Shown here one piece after another: positions 40,972 through 53,400 of a stretch of DNA of 64,000 nt. The stretch comes from Phycomyces nitens (Eukaryota > Mucoromycota > Mucoromycetes > Mucorales > Phycomycetaceae). Position 1 is the stretch's first letter. Every line of letters begins with the position of its first letter. A program made the position numbers and the translations under genes. The stretch is from NCBI GenBank assembly GCA_022702545.1, contig JAHRBC010000008.1:1612001-1676000 (forward strand), in the 5' to 3' direction. The notes beneath the pieces were generated by a model. It was not told the origin of the DNA. It ran no database searches and saw nothing but the letters and a program-made list of their open reading frames with translations.

Positions 40972-43900
40972 CAGGTGAGGTGGCTCCAATCACAGAAAAG
41001 CCTGTCAATCATACTACCGTGGAGGAGGTCAGAAAAGCGTTTGACATCAATAACTCAACATACACAAAAAAGAGAAAAGTAAAGGGGGAAAAGGAGGAAA
41101 AGAGGAAGGAAGGAGGGGGGAAGAGAACGGAGGAAGAGCTGAGAGAGATAAGACTGGAGAACTTAGCAAAAGGAAGGGCAAAGCAGGCAGAGTTGGCAAA
41201 GATAGATCGAGAAGCAAGAGCACGAGGGGAAGTGGCACCGTCCGTACTTGCCAAACAAGTGCGCAAGTTTCCGCTAGTCTTGGATGGCAATAACCAGGTG
41301 CAACCTTTCGACATCAAGAAGGCCCTATGGGGTACCGAAATAAAGATGCCAATCCCACAACTGTTCTACCATGCCCCGTCCTTACTAGATGCGATGCTAG
41401 AATCATTGGGAGCAGCGAGTGCCAAGAGACCTAGCAAGGAATCCGGTGGGATGGAGATGGACACCAACCTGGCAGAAACCGCTGGAGCAGAGGACAGCAT
41501 TGTAATTGATACGGGAGGCCACCCCGAGATCCAAAAGTTACAGTCCGTCTTAGTTGTTATTGGAGAAGAACCGGTGGAAGCGCTAATCGACGGAGGAGCT
41601 CTCGCGTCAGTCATGCCAAAGTCAATCATGGACGAAGCTGGATTAACTCCATACCTGAAGCAGTCCACCAGGATCTTGAAGTTTGCAGGAGGAACGACAG
41701 AGTTGTGCATGGGCGAACTGGAGGGAGTACCCGTTATCTTCTCAGAGCAACTGGAAGTCAAACACAGATTTGTTGTCACAGCCAATCCCTTCACGCCAAT
41801 GATCTTGGGACTCGACTTCTTGGTCAAAGCCGATGCGATCCCATTACCCAAACAACATAGGTTACGCTTCAACATTCCAGGAGACACACGATCTAGCCCA
41901 AGAACCATTGACATACCCACTCACGAAGGCAATGGGCATCGAGGAGGAGAGAGATCCACAAGAGAAGAACAAGAGCCACAGGCTACAATCAACCCCATAA
42001 CGTCAGTACGGGTTGTGCGTAGGGAGGATGGGCTTATGGTGGTAGCCACAGATGAGAAGATTGAGTTACAACCGGGAGAAATGAAGTATGTCCAACTTCC
42101 AGCGAGCAAGGGAGACGTCCCACACTTGATTGAGGCCACCATGACCAGCATTATGGGAGGGGCATATGTCATGCCAACTGTCACCATCCCGCAGAAAGCC
42201 ACAACTATGGTTATAATGAATGTCAATAAGGGCCCCATTGAAGTACCAAGGGACATGATTATTGCCGCGGTACAAGAGGAACCTCACGAGAATGGATTGC
42301 ACAGAGTGTCCACTGCGGAAGAAGTACTCGTTCACCTTGGAAATGTCATGTACAATGTTCCAGACGAGGAAATGGAGTACCGACAAAGGCACCCAGTGTG
42401 GAAAGAACAAGACAAACCAATCGACCAAGTGTTACAAGAATATCAAAAGGAAAACATCAATACGGTCGAGGTGGTCAACAAGGAAGAAGAGCAGACCCAA
42501 GTAGCCAAATATGATATCAACCATACCCTATCAACCGGTCAGAGGAGAGCAATGGAAATGCTGATCGAAAAGCACAAAGCAATCTTTGTATCCTCTCTCC
42601 ATGAGGTTGGTAGAGTACAAGCAGAACCGTTCAGGATCATCTTGAAGGAGGGTGCAAAGCCAATAGCCACTGCACCGTACCCCAGCCCACATGATGCGAC
42701 TCAGTGGTTGGGGCCATACTTGAACGAAATACGCGCCTTGGGTCTCATCGAGCCTTGTGATGGCCCTTGGGCAGCAGGAACTGTAATTATACCAAGTGAT
42801 CGAGAGAAAGTGCGACCAAGAAAAAGGATTAAGAAGGTTCAGGCGAGGCCGAAACTAGTACAACGAGAAGGGGTCAATATCCTCATGGTAGAAGTAGCCG
42901 GAGACCAGGAAGAATCCTCAGATGAAGACTTATTTGAACCGTCCAACATGGAACTAGGTACACAAGCACCCTCAGCCGAATGGAAACCGGTACCGGAGGT
43001 GCGAGAAACCACTGTGGGGACAAGGACAGCAAGTTTTACCAGCGCGGCGCCAGTGACCACGAGAAAGGCTGGAGAACAAGATAAATACAGACTATGCTTA
43101 AATTATCAGCCTATCAATCGTTGCAGCGTATCCACTGGATATCCCATTCCCAACATAAATCATCTGTTCACAGTTCTGGGAGGAGCAAAGTACTATACTA
43201 CTTTCGACTGTTTAAAAGGATATTGGCAGCTGCCATTACATGAAGAGGACAGAGATCTGACGGGATTCACAACTATCTTCGGCCAATTCAGGTGGACGGT
43301 GATGCCGATGGGACTAAAGGGAGCACCTGGTGGCTGGCAGAAGATAATGGATGAGATATTCCGTCCCATGTTATACAAGACAATGATTGTGTACATCGAC
43401 GATGGAGTCATATTCTCAGCAACATTCAAAGAACACCTGCAACATCTAGATGAGGTATTCACCAGGGCAGGAGAGTACAATCTGTCGCTGTCAAGGAAGA
43501 AGTGCCATTTCGGATACCAAGAAGTCAAGGTGCTAGGGTACAAAGTGGGAGTAAATGGGTTTAAAACCGATCAGACCAAGATTTCTCGAATTCAACAGTG
43601 GCCAAGGCCGTGCACTGTCACAGAGGTCAATAGCTTCGTAGGACTCATTCAGTACTATAGGAGATTTGTACCTGGGTTTTCCGAAGTAGTGGCGCCATTG
43701 AACGCACTGCGCAAGAAAGGAGTGGTCTACAGGTGGGGCGAAGCAGAAGAGACATGTTTCCAGAAATGCAAGGAGTTACTAGCATCGTCCCCAATTCTAC
43801 AGCATCCGGACTTCAATCGAGAGTTCATCTTGTACACGGATGCGTCAGATATTGCAATCGGAGGGATATTATCCCAAGCGACACTACAAGACAAGGATGA

Positions 43901-45596
43901 GGTGCACCCCATTTACTATGGTAGCCGAGCCTTGACCAGTGCTGAGAAGAATTACTCGGTATATGAGAAGGAATTCCTAGCCATCGTATATTTCATCAAG
44001 TTCTTCAGACTGTACTTAATGGGAAAGTTTTTCAAAGTGTATACTGACCATCAAGCCTTGCGCTTTCTGATGACAATCAAGGATACAACATCGAGTCGCA
44101 TTGCTAGGTGGATGCTAAGTATTCAAGACTACGACTTTGATATCTACTATCGACCAGGTCCTACAAATGGGAATGCAGATGCGTTGTCAAGACTACCAGC
44201 TAGGGCATTTGAACATGAATTACTACAAGACTTCTTGGTCGATGAGGATGACTATCTCCCCTTGTATCAAATCGACGATGACCAGCACGAGAGTCAATCG
44301 GAACAGACTGAAGGAATGACAGCAGACGAGTATCGCTTACTGTGGGCATACTTAAAGCTATTATCCTATCCAGATAACATGACAGACAAGGAACGAATCC
44401 GTCTGAGAAAAGTGGCCCTTAAGTATTCTCTTGGAGCCGATAACCGATTGTATCGGAAGGCCAATAACAAGCATGGCCCTCGCAGAGTTCTCAAGGCAGA
44501 CGAAGTACCGGTCATCTTAAAAGAATTTCATGATCACGTTTTGGCAGGACATCAAGGAGTGTCGCGAACTGTAGCGCGAATTAGTGAAATGTATTATTGG
44601 CCAGGATATTATGACACCATTAGAAGATACGTCTTATCATGCCCAACTTGTCAACACTTTGGACCAAGACCAAGAACATCGGCCCCTCTAGTGCTGCTCA
44701 TCGTACCAAAAGAAGGACCAATGCACACAATTATGATAGACTTCTTGACCGTACCAGCAACAGCTGCAGGCAACAAGACCATCATTTTAGGAGTCGATTG
44801 CTTTTCTGGACGGCTAGATGCTCGAGCAGAAGCAAACGCCGTGTCAGAAGCCACTATCAAGTTTCTATATGAATGGATATGTCAGTATGGCCTACCAACA
44901 AGAGTCATCAGTGATGGAGGTACCCATTTCTCCGCCTATTTGGTAAAAGAGATGCTGAACGCATATGGGTTAACCATCGAGATCAGCACACCAGCGCACC
45001 CCCATCGACAAGGACAAATCGAGCGATCGGTTCGAACCATAAGAGACACGTTGAAAAGGTTATGCTTGGCATACACTGGAGACTGGGATACTTGGCTCCC
45101 AGCCGCATTGTACACCCTCAGGATGGCACGCACTAGTCGGCACAGGTATTCACCTTTCCAATTAGTGTATGGGCGCACTCCGAGGATTGCAGACATGGGA
45201 ATTGAAGGACACACCCAACCGCCAACCACAATGACCGAGGAAGAGGCTCTGGCCCAAAGGATTCAAGAAATCGATCAACTGAGGTACCGATACTTACCAC
45301 TGGCTTACCAACGGCTGGAGGTATACAAAGAGACGATGAAACGACAATACGATTTGAAGAGAAGGGCAAAGCCTCCACAGTACCAAATTGGTGATCGAGT
45401 ACTAGTCATGAACAGGGCCTTGCACGAGATGAGTTCCGCCCTAGTTCCCAGTTGGCTGGGACCTTACTACATCTACCAAGTCAGACCAGGACACACATAT
45501 ACTCTCAAGGATCAAGAACTAGTCCTGCCTGGACTATACCACGCGGATCAGCTAAAAATGTTGGTACCCAGGGTTAGAGGACGAGGCCCACAATAG
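40950..45596 (+). CDS. Pol of gypsy D (protease, RT, RNase H, integrase), -1 frame
   Basis: The frame is open from 40827 to 45596; translation by frameshift would enter at 40950. Residues below count from 40827. A Lys/Glu-rich helical stretch (about 80-150) precedes a retropepsin-like domain whose active site reads D255-G-G-A rather than DSG/DTG, with ILGLDFL closing the domain. RT has YIDD at 856-859 and an insertion of roughly 90 residues (about 660-750) between VIIPS and YRLCLNYQ in the fingers. RNase H has YTDASDIAIGG. Integrase has the finger HDHVLAGHQG...CPTCQ and the triad D1305, D1363, E1399 with 35 residues between the last two. No chromodomain. The stop is 69 bp before the 3' LTR. 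Confidence 0.88.
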   Translation, partial: FSSRAPLTGEVAPITEKPVNHTTVEEVRKAFDINNSTYTKKRKVKGEKEEKRKEGGGKRTEEELREIRLENLAKGRAKQAELAKIDREARARGEVAPSVLAKQVRKFPLVLDGNNQVQPFDIKKALWGTEIKMPIPQLFYHAPSLLDAMLESLGAASAKRPSKESGGMEMDTNLAETAGAEDSIVIDTGGHPEIQKLQSVLVVIGEEPVEALIDGGALASVMPKSIMDEAGLTPYLKQSTRILKFAGGTTELCMGELEGVPVIFSEQLEVKHRFVVTANPFTPMILGLDFLVKADAIPLPKQHRLRFNIPGDTRSSPRTIDIPTHEGNGHRGGERSTREEQEPQATINPITSVRVVRREDGLMVVATDEKIELQPGEMKYVQLPASKGDVPHLIEATMTSIMGGAYVMPTVTIPQKATTMVIMNVNKGPIEVPRDMIIAAVQEEPHENGLHRVSTAEEVLVHLGNVMYNVPDEEMEYRQRHPVWKEQDKPIDQVLQEYQKENINTVEVVNKEEEQTQVAKYDINHTLSTGQRRAMEMLIEKHKAIFVSSLHEVGRVQAEPFRIILKEGAKPIATAPYPSPHDATQWLGPYLNEIRALGLIEPCDGPWAAGTVIIPSDREKVRPRKRIKKVQARPKLVQREGVNILMVEVAGDQEESSDEDLFEPSNMELGTQAPSAEWKPVPEVRETTVGTRTASFTSAAPVTTRKAGEQDKYRLCLNYQPINRCSVSTGYPIPNINHLFTVLGGAKYYTTFDCLKGYWQLPLHEEDRDLTGFTTIFGQFRWTVMPMGLKGAPGGWQKIMDEIFRPMLYKTMIVYIDDGVIFSATFKEHLQHLDEVFTRAGEYNLSLSRKKCHFGYQEVKVLGYKVGVNGFKTDQTKISRIQQWPRPCTVTEVNSFVGLIQYYRRFVPGFSEVVAPLNALRKKGVVYRWGEAEETCFQKCKELLASSPILQHPDFNREFILYTDASDIAIGGILSQATLQDKDEVHPIYYGSRALTSAEKNYSVYEKEFLAIVYFIKFFRLYLMGKFFKVYTDHQALRFLMTIKDTTSSRIARWMLSIQDYDFDIYYRPGPTNGNADALSRLPARAFEHELLQDFLVDEDDYLPLYQIDDDQHESQSEQTEGMTADEYRLLWAYLKLLSYPDNMTDKERIRLRKVALKYSLGADNRLYRKANNKHGPRRVLKADEVPVILKEFHDHVLAGHQGVSRTVARISEMYYWPGYYDTIRRYVLSCPTCQHFGPRPRTSAPLVLLIVPKEGPMHTIMIDFLTVPATAAGNKTIILGVDCFSGRLDARAEANAVSEATIKFLYEWICQYGLPTRVISDGGTHFSAYLVKEMLNAYGLTIEISTPAHPHRQGQIERSVRTIRDTLKRLCLAYTGDWDTWLPAALYTLRMARTSRHRYSPFQLVYGRTPRIADMGIEGHTQPPTTMTEEEALAQRIQEIDQLRYRYLPLAYQRLEVYKETMKRQYDLKRRAKPPQYQIGDRVLVMNRALHEMSSALVPSWLGPYYIYQVRPGHTYTLKDQELVLPGLYHADQLKMLVPRVRGRGPQ

Positions 45597-45665
45597 CAAC
45601 AAACATATAACACTACGGTACTGAACACTAGCTGAGGACATGCCAAGTATCCAGTAGGCCCTAAA

Positions 45666-45881
45666 TGTAGTGAGGCAAATAGGATAGATTCTCAGGTCAC
45701 GGGAGTTCCTGTCCCGTGATCCAAGAAAGCTCATTAAACGATGTAAAACGTAATCCAATAAAGACGAGTCCCTTTTACTGCAAAATCGTGTATTTTGATA
45801 AATTGTGTTAGCTGCGGTTAACCTAGAAGAGCTCAAGAGACAACGATAAGCCTTACATCCGTATAAAATCGATCCCTAACA
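45666..45881 (+). repeat. 3' LTR of gypsy D
   Basis: 216 bp, differing from the 5' LTR at only a few positions. Confidence 0.9.
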
Positions 45882-46964
45882 ATTGGTACTATTTTTTTTC
45901 ATTTTTATAAACTATATAAATTTTTACGATTCTTGCTTTTTTATTGATTTTATAGACAAAACATTCAATATATTTAAGATGAATCAATGTGTACATAATA
46001 ATAATGACCAATATTTTAAAATAAAAAAATAATATTCAAGGATAATTAATAATTTCGGCACCATTAGTAATCCATCAATTTTTTTTGAATTTAACAGAGA
46101 TTGGGTTTGTAATGCTTATAAATATTAAGGGAGATTGATTCAAAGCCCAGATATCAAAAGACGATGATGAATAAATGGTGTGTTTGATGATAGGATTAAT
46201 AATATATATCGTCTCGCTCTGAAATATGATTCATATAAAAAAGAGCCAAATATAATACCTCTTGCTCATATAATCTTTATTATGAATAACATTAAAAACG
46301 AAACATACAACCTCCTGTGCAAATGTTCGGCCTGTACCAAATATACAGCCGATGGAATATTGCAGAATGCACAGACATTCATGTGCCATAAGAATTCTGA
46401 TAATGTGTCAAGCATTGGTCCCAAGGATAGAGATGATTGTAAGTGAAATTGTATATCGTTATTCATAATCTAATAATGTTTGTTGTTAATTATTACAGCC
46501 AATGTCAGAAGCACAGTTGAAGAAGAGTCAGATATCATAATGCCTGATGTTTCTAATGAGTTTATTGATTGTAAGTGCGATATATTTTGGCTATCAATTA
46601 CAGGTACTAACTTTTATTTTATTATAGATGAAGACAACTTTTCTATCATGTCAGTCAAAACTACTGGACAACAGATACCTTTCTTGAGAGAAGACAATGT
46701 TTTTGACGTTGAGGAGGAATCAGATGTTGAGTCATCACTCATTGCAGCTGACAATGAGGATTCCGATTCAAATGATGAATCTAGCGATGAAGATGAGACT
46801 GAGATTGATGGCGGCAATGGTTTTGAACAAATGATGGCTTCAAGTATGTATACATAAAATACAAACATATTTAATTGTATACAAGTTATTTATCATATAC
46901 TTTCCTTTGTAGTTGGATCCTTGAAGATTCATGACATGTCCCAAACTAGCCAGTTCATGGCCAT

Positions 46965-46995
46965 CACTGGGAAAACCATTTGATATACACTGGTA
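46965..46995 (+). repeat. Left terminal repeat, copy 3
   Basis: CACTGGGAAAACC, then a second CACTGGT about 23 bp inside. The right end has the same two-copy arrangement. Confidence 0.85.
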
Positions 46996-47399
46996 TATAG
47001 GTAGGTATATTCCTGGACAAAGGTAAGGTATATACTGGAGTTTATGTGAACAAATGCCTAGTGCACAAGGTACCTTTGGTGCCTGAGCATTTTCGCGCTA
47101 AACACTGGTGTTTAGTCCACTAGGGGTGATGCTAGTAAGGGGAGTTAGTATTCTTAATATGTCAACTTGAAGTGAATACCAGAATTACCTATGCAAATCT
47201 CAGTTTTAATTTTATTATATTCAATAAGTCTATTAAAAATAGAATGGTGAGGTTCCTTTGCCTACACCCTTGAGAAGTCACATAACTGTAGTATAAGGTA
47301 CTTTGCCTACAGTAGATAGCCCATTATTTATTGATTTTGGTATCCTCTTTATTACTCTCGACCAGTGATATACTCTCAATTATTTTATATCCCGTACTT

Positions 47400-48640
47400 A
47401 TTAGGTTGTTTATGGTTTATATTTGTGTTTATTGGAAAGAATAGAATGGTTCTATACACGAGTTCTAATACTATTACGGTCTATCCTTGCCGCTTCTACC
47501 AGCCTACTTGATACTACTTGGATCGGGTGCTTCTCTACTGAACAATACCTGAAAATAGGGTCTGGCGGCAATTTAGGTGGTTGCGGTAGTGTTCTGATAT
47601 AATAAAAGTTATATTAGCGATATATATTCAAGAGTGCGGGTGCTATTCAAGATGCGAGGGATATTATACTTACATTGCAAAGATTGGATAAGAATGGACA
47701 AAGAGGGGCTGAATTGTGTGACATGGCATCTTGTATGATTGGATTGACTAGAGATGGGATAAAATAAATTAATATGGGTGAATTGAGTGATAGAAAAATT
47801 TATTTACATACCAAAAACAGAGTTGGTGATTATAGTAGAGGGATGGTATATGGCGGCCAATAATAGTGTCTTGTTAAGAGTATAGAAAATTATTAGTAAA
47901 TAGCCAGAATAATATTATGGAAAAGAATAAAGGCCAAGAAACGGCATTACCATTATGATAACCAGTCGTAGATGATGAGAGAGGCAGATGGGGTGGACAG
48001 TGATGGTGATAGCCTAAATTAGAATAAGCAACGTTAGAAAAGAAATTTTTTTTTTTTGACACAAAAAAGTTTTTTTACCTGGGCACTGATGATGGTGCTA
48101 TATAATAGGCCATGCGGGTGGAATAGGGCTATAAGATAAAAAGAGCAAACGGAAATAATATTATAGAAAAGTATAAAGAACAAGAAACGGCATTACCATC
48201 ATGATAGCAGCCGTAGATTATGGAAGAGGCAGATGGGGTGAATGGTAGGGGTGGTCTATTGCAGAGTAAACAAAGTCAGATAAGGAAAATTTTGATTTGA
48301 AAAGACTTTTTTACCATGGTCCCGATGACAGTATAATATAATGAGATGTGTGAGTCAAAGAGGTCTATAAGATTGATAGAAAGAGAGAGAGTCAGAATAA
48401 ATTATAAGATTACAGAGAGTTTAACTGATGATTGTTAACCTGGATGGGCAATGTGGAAAGGATGCATCGGAATCAGCCTGTGTTTATGGGAGTGTAAAGA
48501 GAAAAGTAAATTGGCGCGGATATAGGGAAAAAGAGAGATTAATTACAAGGGCCCACATCGAATTTGAAATAGAGACAGAATAGGTGTAATGGATGGAATC
48601 CAAAATATATCTTGAGCGATTAATATGCTTTGCTAGGTTT
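47400..48640 (-). ncRNA. Short-exon spliced unit, copy 3, with duplicated exons
   Basis: On the minus strand, exons of about 50, 59, 50, 63, 57, 74 and 45 nt are flanked by consensus splice sites. The first two pairs (near 48330/48240 and 48115/48020) are repeats of one 50+63-type exon pair, including the intron start GTAATGCCGTTTCTTG. The 57-, 74- and 45-nt exons match copy 1 closely, as does the terminal block with AATAAACACAAAT near 47425. A TAA in the 45-nt exon and the odd exon length break the frame seen in copy 1. A structural or regulatory RNA fits better than a protein. Confidence 0.5.
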
Positions 48641-49197
48641 CAGTCTGCTGTTTATTATTTTCTTGGGCTTACAATAAAGGCGCAGAATCAATGTGAAAAA
48701 AAAAAGCTGTGTAATCAACACTATCAAGAATCGTTTGGTTCAAAGAATAAGGTTTTCGGGATAGATGGATAATGTTTATTGTTAAAGAGCCTGTATAATT
48801 TAAACAGAATAAAATATATAGACAAATAGATTTAAAGCTAAATGAATAGTAATATTAATTGTGTTATAGAATAAACCCAAAGTATATATATATAAAAACC
48901 GATTTTACAAAGTCTTTTTCTTTATCCAAAGAGACCAACTCACTAGTTAATTAATAAAGGACAATTTTGATTGCCGATATCAACTCTGATAGTCTACAAG
49001 AAGTCTTTTTGGATACAGCCATGTATATGGCTATTAATATATAATATGCTTTTCGTATAATTGACTTGTTCTTTCTCACTCTTTTGTGTTCTCATCATCT
49101 TATTATCTTTTTAGTTACAAGTAAAGAATATCATTTATATTAAATCCAGACACAGTATAATATAATTGACACTGACTATTTTAATATTCTTTAGACA

Positions 49198-50327
49198 ATG
49201 GCAAACAGACGCGCACTCGCTCCTCAGCCCAATGCAGAGAATCCTCGGATGATGGAGGAGATAATTGCTATGAAGCAAACTGTCTTGACAATAAGCAACG
49301 ACGTAGGCTTTCTCAAACAAGCATATACCACCATGAACGGCCAAAGTGGTGCCAATGTTGGAGGCAACACCAACACTGGTCAGCCTTCAAATGCTGGGCC
49401 AGTGGTTCCTGTTGCTGTGGCCCCAGTTGTCAGCACTACTGGCAATGTTCTTCCTGAGCCAAAACCAAAGGACCTCACGGAAGTGATTGTAAGTAACAGA
49501 GTAATAATAATTCACTAATTTAATGCTATAAAATAGAGACTTATTCATGGCTACATGTGGACGCCAAGGTTCAGGTCGAATGACCAGGCCGAAATTGAGG
49601 CCAACAACAGGAAGCCCAGGTGGAACACCAAGGTCTTCTTCAACGACAGTCCAAATAAAGAGTTGGTGGACAACCTAATGGCCTTCCTGGTGCAAAGGTC
49701 TCGGGACCCCAGGTTGCGAAACAGTGACATCCGTGAAAAGGTTCACAACCACTTCCGCAGTCGGTGTCACCTGGAGTCCCAGACTTCTAGCAAGAGTGAT
49801 GCCGCAAAGGCAAAGACACGGCGCTCTTCTCGTGAGGGTGATGTAAGTTGTGTTTTATATTCTAATCAGAGCTTAGTTTTAAGAGTAATATTAATACCAA
49901 TTGATCTATAGCACCTCAAACGCCGTGGCCTTACCTATGCCAAGAACAAGGCTGCCATTGATGCTGCAATGGGTAGGGATTGCTCCAATCTCATTCAGAA
50001 AGGAGCAATGTCTGATGGCGAGTCTGGTGATGAGACACCTGGGACTCCAGGTGTGCGCATTGTTCACATCAAGCGCCCAAGTTGGCAAAGCAACGAGGTA
50101 AATTGTTTTCCAGCCAAGTTTATTGTTTTTGAAATATAATAAATAGAAACTAATTGTCCTTTTAGTTCAACCATTTCCTCGAAATGGTTGACTTGTATGC
50201 CCGTGTCGACTTGGGCAACAATTCTCGACAGCTGATGGAAAGACGCTTCCACAGTGTCGTGACCAAACCAGTCCCTGACAGCATGCTCCCCCCACCACCA
50301 CAGTGGACCGTCAGAGATGACGAATAA
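49198..50327 (+). CDS. Conserved transposon accessory protein, copy 3, four exons
   Basis: Exons 49198-49488, 49537-49842, 49912-50097 and 50166-50327 join in phase 0 to 314 aa. Exon 1 has a possible coiled coil (MMEEIIAMKQTVLTISNDVGFLKQ) and a Gly/Pro/Val-rich linker. Exon 2 (306 nt) has MWTPRFRSNDQAEIEANNRK, NDSPNKELV and a basic end. Exon 3 (186 nt) has MSDGESGDE followed by KRPSWQSNE. Exon 4 ends PPPPQWTVRDDE. It lies tail to tail with the transposase (126-bp gap). Exon lengths match copies 1 and 2 exactly although the sequences differ at many residues, so the protein appears to be under constraint. Confidence 0.75.
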
Positions 50328-50453
50328 AAAATTAAACAATTAAAAAATTAAAAAAAAAATCTCTTCTTAAGCTGATTGTTACAGTTTGTCTTAATAACAT
50401 ACTTAGAAGGTAAAATTGTTTGCCTTGGAGGAAAGATGTTTTTATTTATTTAT

Positions 50454-53400
50454 TTAAGCATATTGCTTTTTTGGCAGAGGAATGACTAGTGTTGTCGTCT
50501 CATTGTTCTTTGTATATTTGGCAGTGGCCACCTCAAGCAAGATGCGATGAACAGGCAGGATGCACTGATAGTCATCATCTGAAAATTCAGGCAGGCAAAT
50601 GTCCACACCATCATCTTCTCGTGATCTATCTGAAGACAGAGGAAGCCATCGGACAAATGCAAAAACATGCTCGGTGTGCTGGATTCCATGACTTGAGCAG
50701 ATTGTCTGGTTGGTTGGTGGCATGAAGGAATGAGTAAACATATACTGGATTTGGCCAGTATACGCATTTGCATGGTCGCCGTATCTGCCAAGGAACAGTG
50801 CCTGGACAAAAGACCCACGACTGACAGAACTATTCTTGCCAACGTATGTTTGGCCTAGAATATCAATTGATTTCAGTTTGCCAATCTGATTATCAACGAA
50901 AAACGGCGAGAGGGAGGCGTGACGATAGTCCACTAGGTCTGGAATGTCATACTGCTTCTTGTAATACTCCAACAAAAAAGGATAGTGGACATCACTTATT
51001 GAGGAAGGCTTACTGGTCAAGAGAGGAAATGCAGATGGAGGGAGCGGTTCATTGCCTTTGACAAGAATTGTTGCATCGTTGGAGAGTCGAAGAAAGTCTT
51101 GCAAGTCAAATGTGCAGTAGGTTGTAGAGGGAGAGGAGAGGATGGTGGGTGTGGTGGACGTGAGTTTCTGGAGAACAGGAGAAAAGAGGACTTGGCTCGA
51201 ATTGGGAAAAACGGCATTGACATAGTCACTCTTGTATGCATCTTCCAGGAAGTTTCGCATATAGGTCATCTCAAACCCATCTCTTCTGTTCGTGTTAATA
51301 TTCTTTAACAAGCCATTGAATCTCTCAAACCCAAAGAGCCAATAACCGTACACGGGTCCAAAATCACGAACGGTGTCGTGAAGATGGAGGTGCAGGTGCA
51401 TATTGCAGGTGAGGATTGTAGCAGGGTAAAGCGTTTCGCACGATTGACAGAATTGCTGGAGATGGAGGTGAGCTGACTCGACATCATCATACGTTATTGT
51501 TGGCTTGACCAGAATACGACATGCGTCCACGAAATCGATCCAGTTGGCAAAGTTTGCTGGTGGAAGAACGTACTTCAGCAAAACCGGAGAGTACACCAAT
51601 ACCCACGACTTCCATTCGTCAGCTTTCATCCTGGGGAACCCCTTGCCAATCTTCGTCTTCAGCATGCTGTAGCCAACAGGCAGTACCATGGTCTCGGCTA
51701 TCTTCTGCATCTCGCGAAGATCCCTGTCTACGATCAGACCACTGGCAGTCCACTTTTCCACCATTCTTTTTGCCGTGCCCAGAAAGAGATTGTGCATGGG
51801 ATCGATGATTGTTCCACGTACTAGATCAAAGTATCCAAGACGATGCAGCTGCGACCATCGAACACCATTTTCGACCTCCAGCTGATGTCTTTCTGAGGAT
51901 GTACTTGCACTTTTCCACACCTCAGCATGCACCCGGTTTTCAGCACCACTCGCAAGCCTCCACTCAGCAAACTCGAAACCGCGGAAATCTACACTGGTCG
52001 TGCCTTCCAGACGAGAGAACTGATGATTGCATTTGTAGCATGCGCATGTGCTGTTGTGGGCGGTGAATCCACTGGTCTTTCTTGCTGCTGGGATGTCACA
52101 CGCCACCATCATTAGTGCAGCACAGACACTGGCACCAGTTGGCCTCTCAAATGTTGGAATATTCATTCCAACATAGAGCTCGTTCAACTCATCTACCAAC
52201 GGCTCCAGGTAGTGGTTGATCTCCTCTGACTTTGGCTCTTTTGGTCCAGGCATAAGACCAACGAGGATAGTGTTTTCTGGCTTGAATCGCTCCTCCCGAG
52301 GTAGATTATTGATGACCAAATAAATGGCACCACAAGAGTACACCACACCATCGAAAGGTTGGAACCAGTCGATGTTGAGAGCCAACATGAGGGAGCGCGG
52401 ATCCGCTGTAAACTGGGCGCCGTTGATGTCCTTGACGTCCTTCCACATGGCGCCGTCGTAGACATCGCACATTGTCTGTGGAATCTTGAGATCTGAGTTC
52501 CAGTGTCTGATTCTGGCCTCAAAGCCAGGGCGAAGAAAGAGTGTCTTCATAGCATGCTTGACGGATTGATAGACAAACACCCTTTTTGGGGCCAAGGCAC
52601 CAACAGACGACTCCTTCACCAACTTACACCCGCAGACAGAGTTGGATCCAAGCTTCTGGAACACACAGGTGGGAGGAACTGTCATGCATTCATCGTAGAT
52701 TTGATGGCAATCTTGGCATGCTACAAATCTGTGGATTCCCTTGGATATCTCGGAAAATCCAGTCATTCTTTGGAGCCCAAGAAGACTTGTTGGAAGCTGG
52801 AAATCCTGCTCGTAAATCTTCAAGAGCTCATTGATGAACTCGATCAAGACAATGGAACCCTTGTTGACCACGTAGCGGGATGTAAAAAGGACCGTGAAGA
52901 TGGCGATAAACTTGTGAACTGGGTTCTCAGGCATACCAGGGGCTTCAAAAGGGGCTATTGTAAAAAAAAAGAGAAAATATTAATACTCAATTTTTCAGGC
53001 TTTTTCTTTTATTCAATGATTATGTACAAACCTTCGGCATCCAACTCCTCAAGCTCAAGCTCAACAACATCTTCATCATCACTGGCGCCATCGTCATTCT
53101 CAACTGAGATCTCATTGTCATCATCGCGATTCTCAATGGAGACATCGTTGGCAGGCATGGACTCAATTTCCAAAACAGGAACATTTGTTTGGCCGCCCTC
53201 TTCTACGGGACCAGGTTGGTAAGTCATGACAGCTACAAATATAGAATATAATAGTGTGTTAGACACCATTGACATTTAAATAAATATATTTCTTACACTC
53301 AGAATCAACTTCCATCATTTCTCTTTGAGAGTCTTTATTTATAATATAATATTAATATACAAGTATACTCTGTTGTTTTAAATAAAATACCCCTTGAAGA

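Larger units (their letters stand above)
39657..45881 (+). mobile_element. Ty3/gypsy retrotransposon D, apparently intact
   Basis: 6225 bp with 216-bp LTRs (TGTAGTG...CTAACA) differing at only a few bases, and a 4-bp duplication ATTG (39653-39656, 45882-45885). Separate gag and pol frames overlap with pol at -1. All enzymatic domains are present. The near-identical LTRs and open frames mark a young insertion. It lies in the 5' portion of transposon copy 4. Confidence 0.9.
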
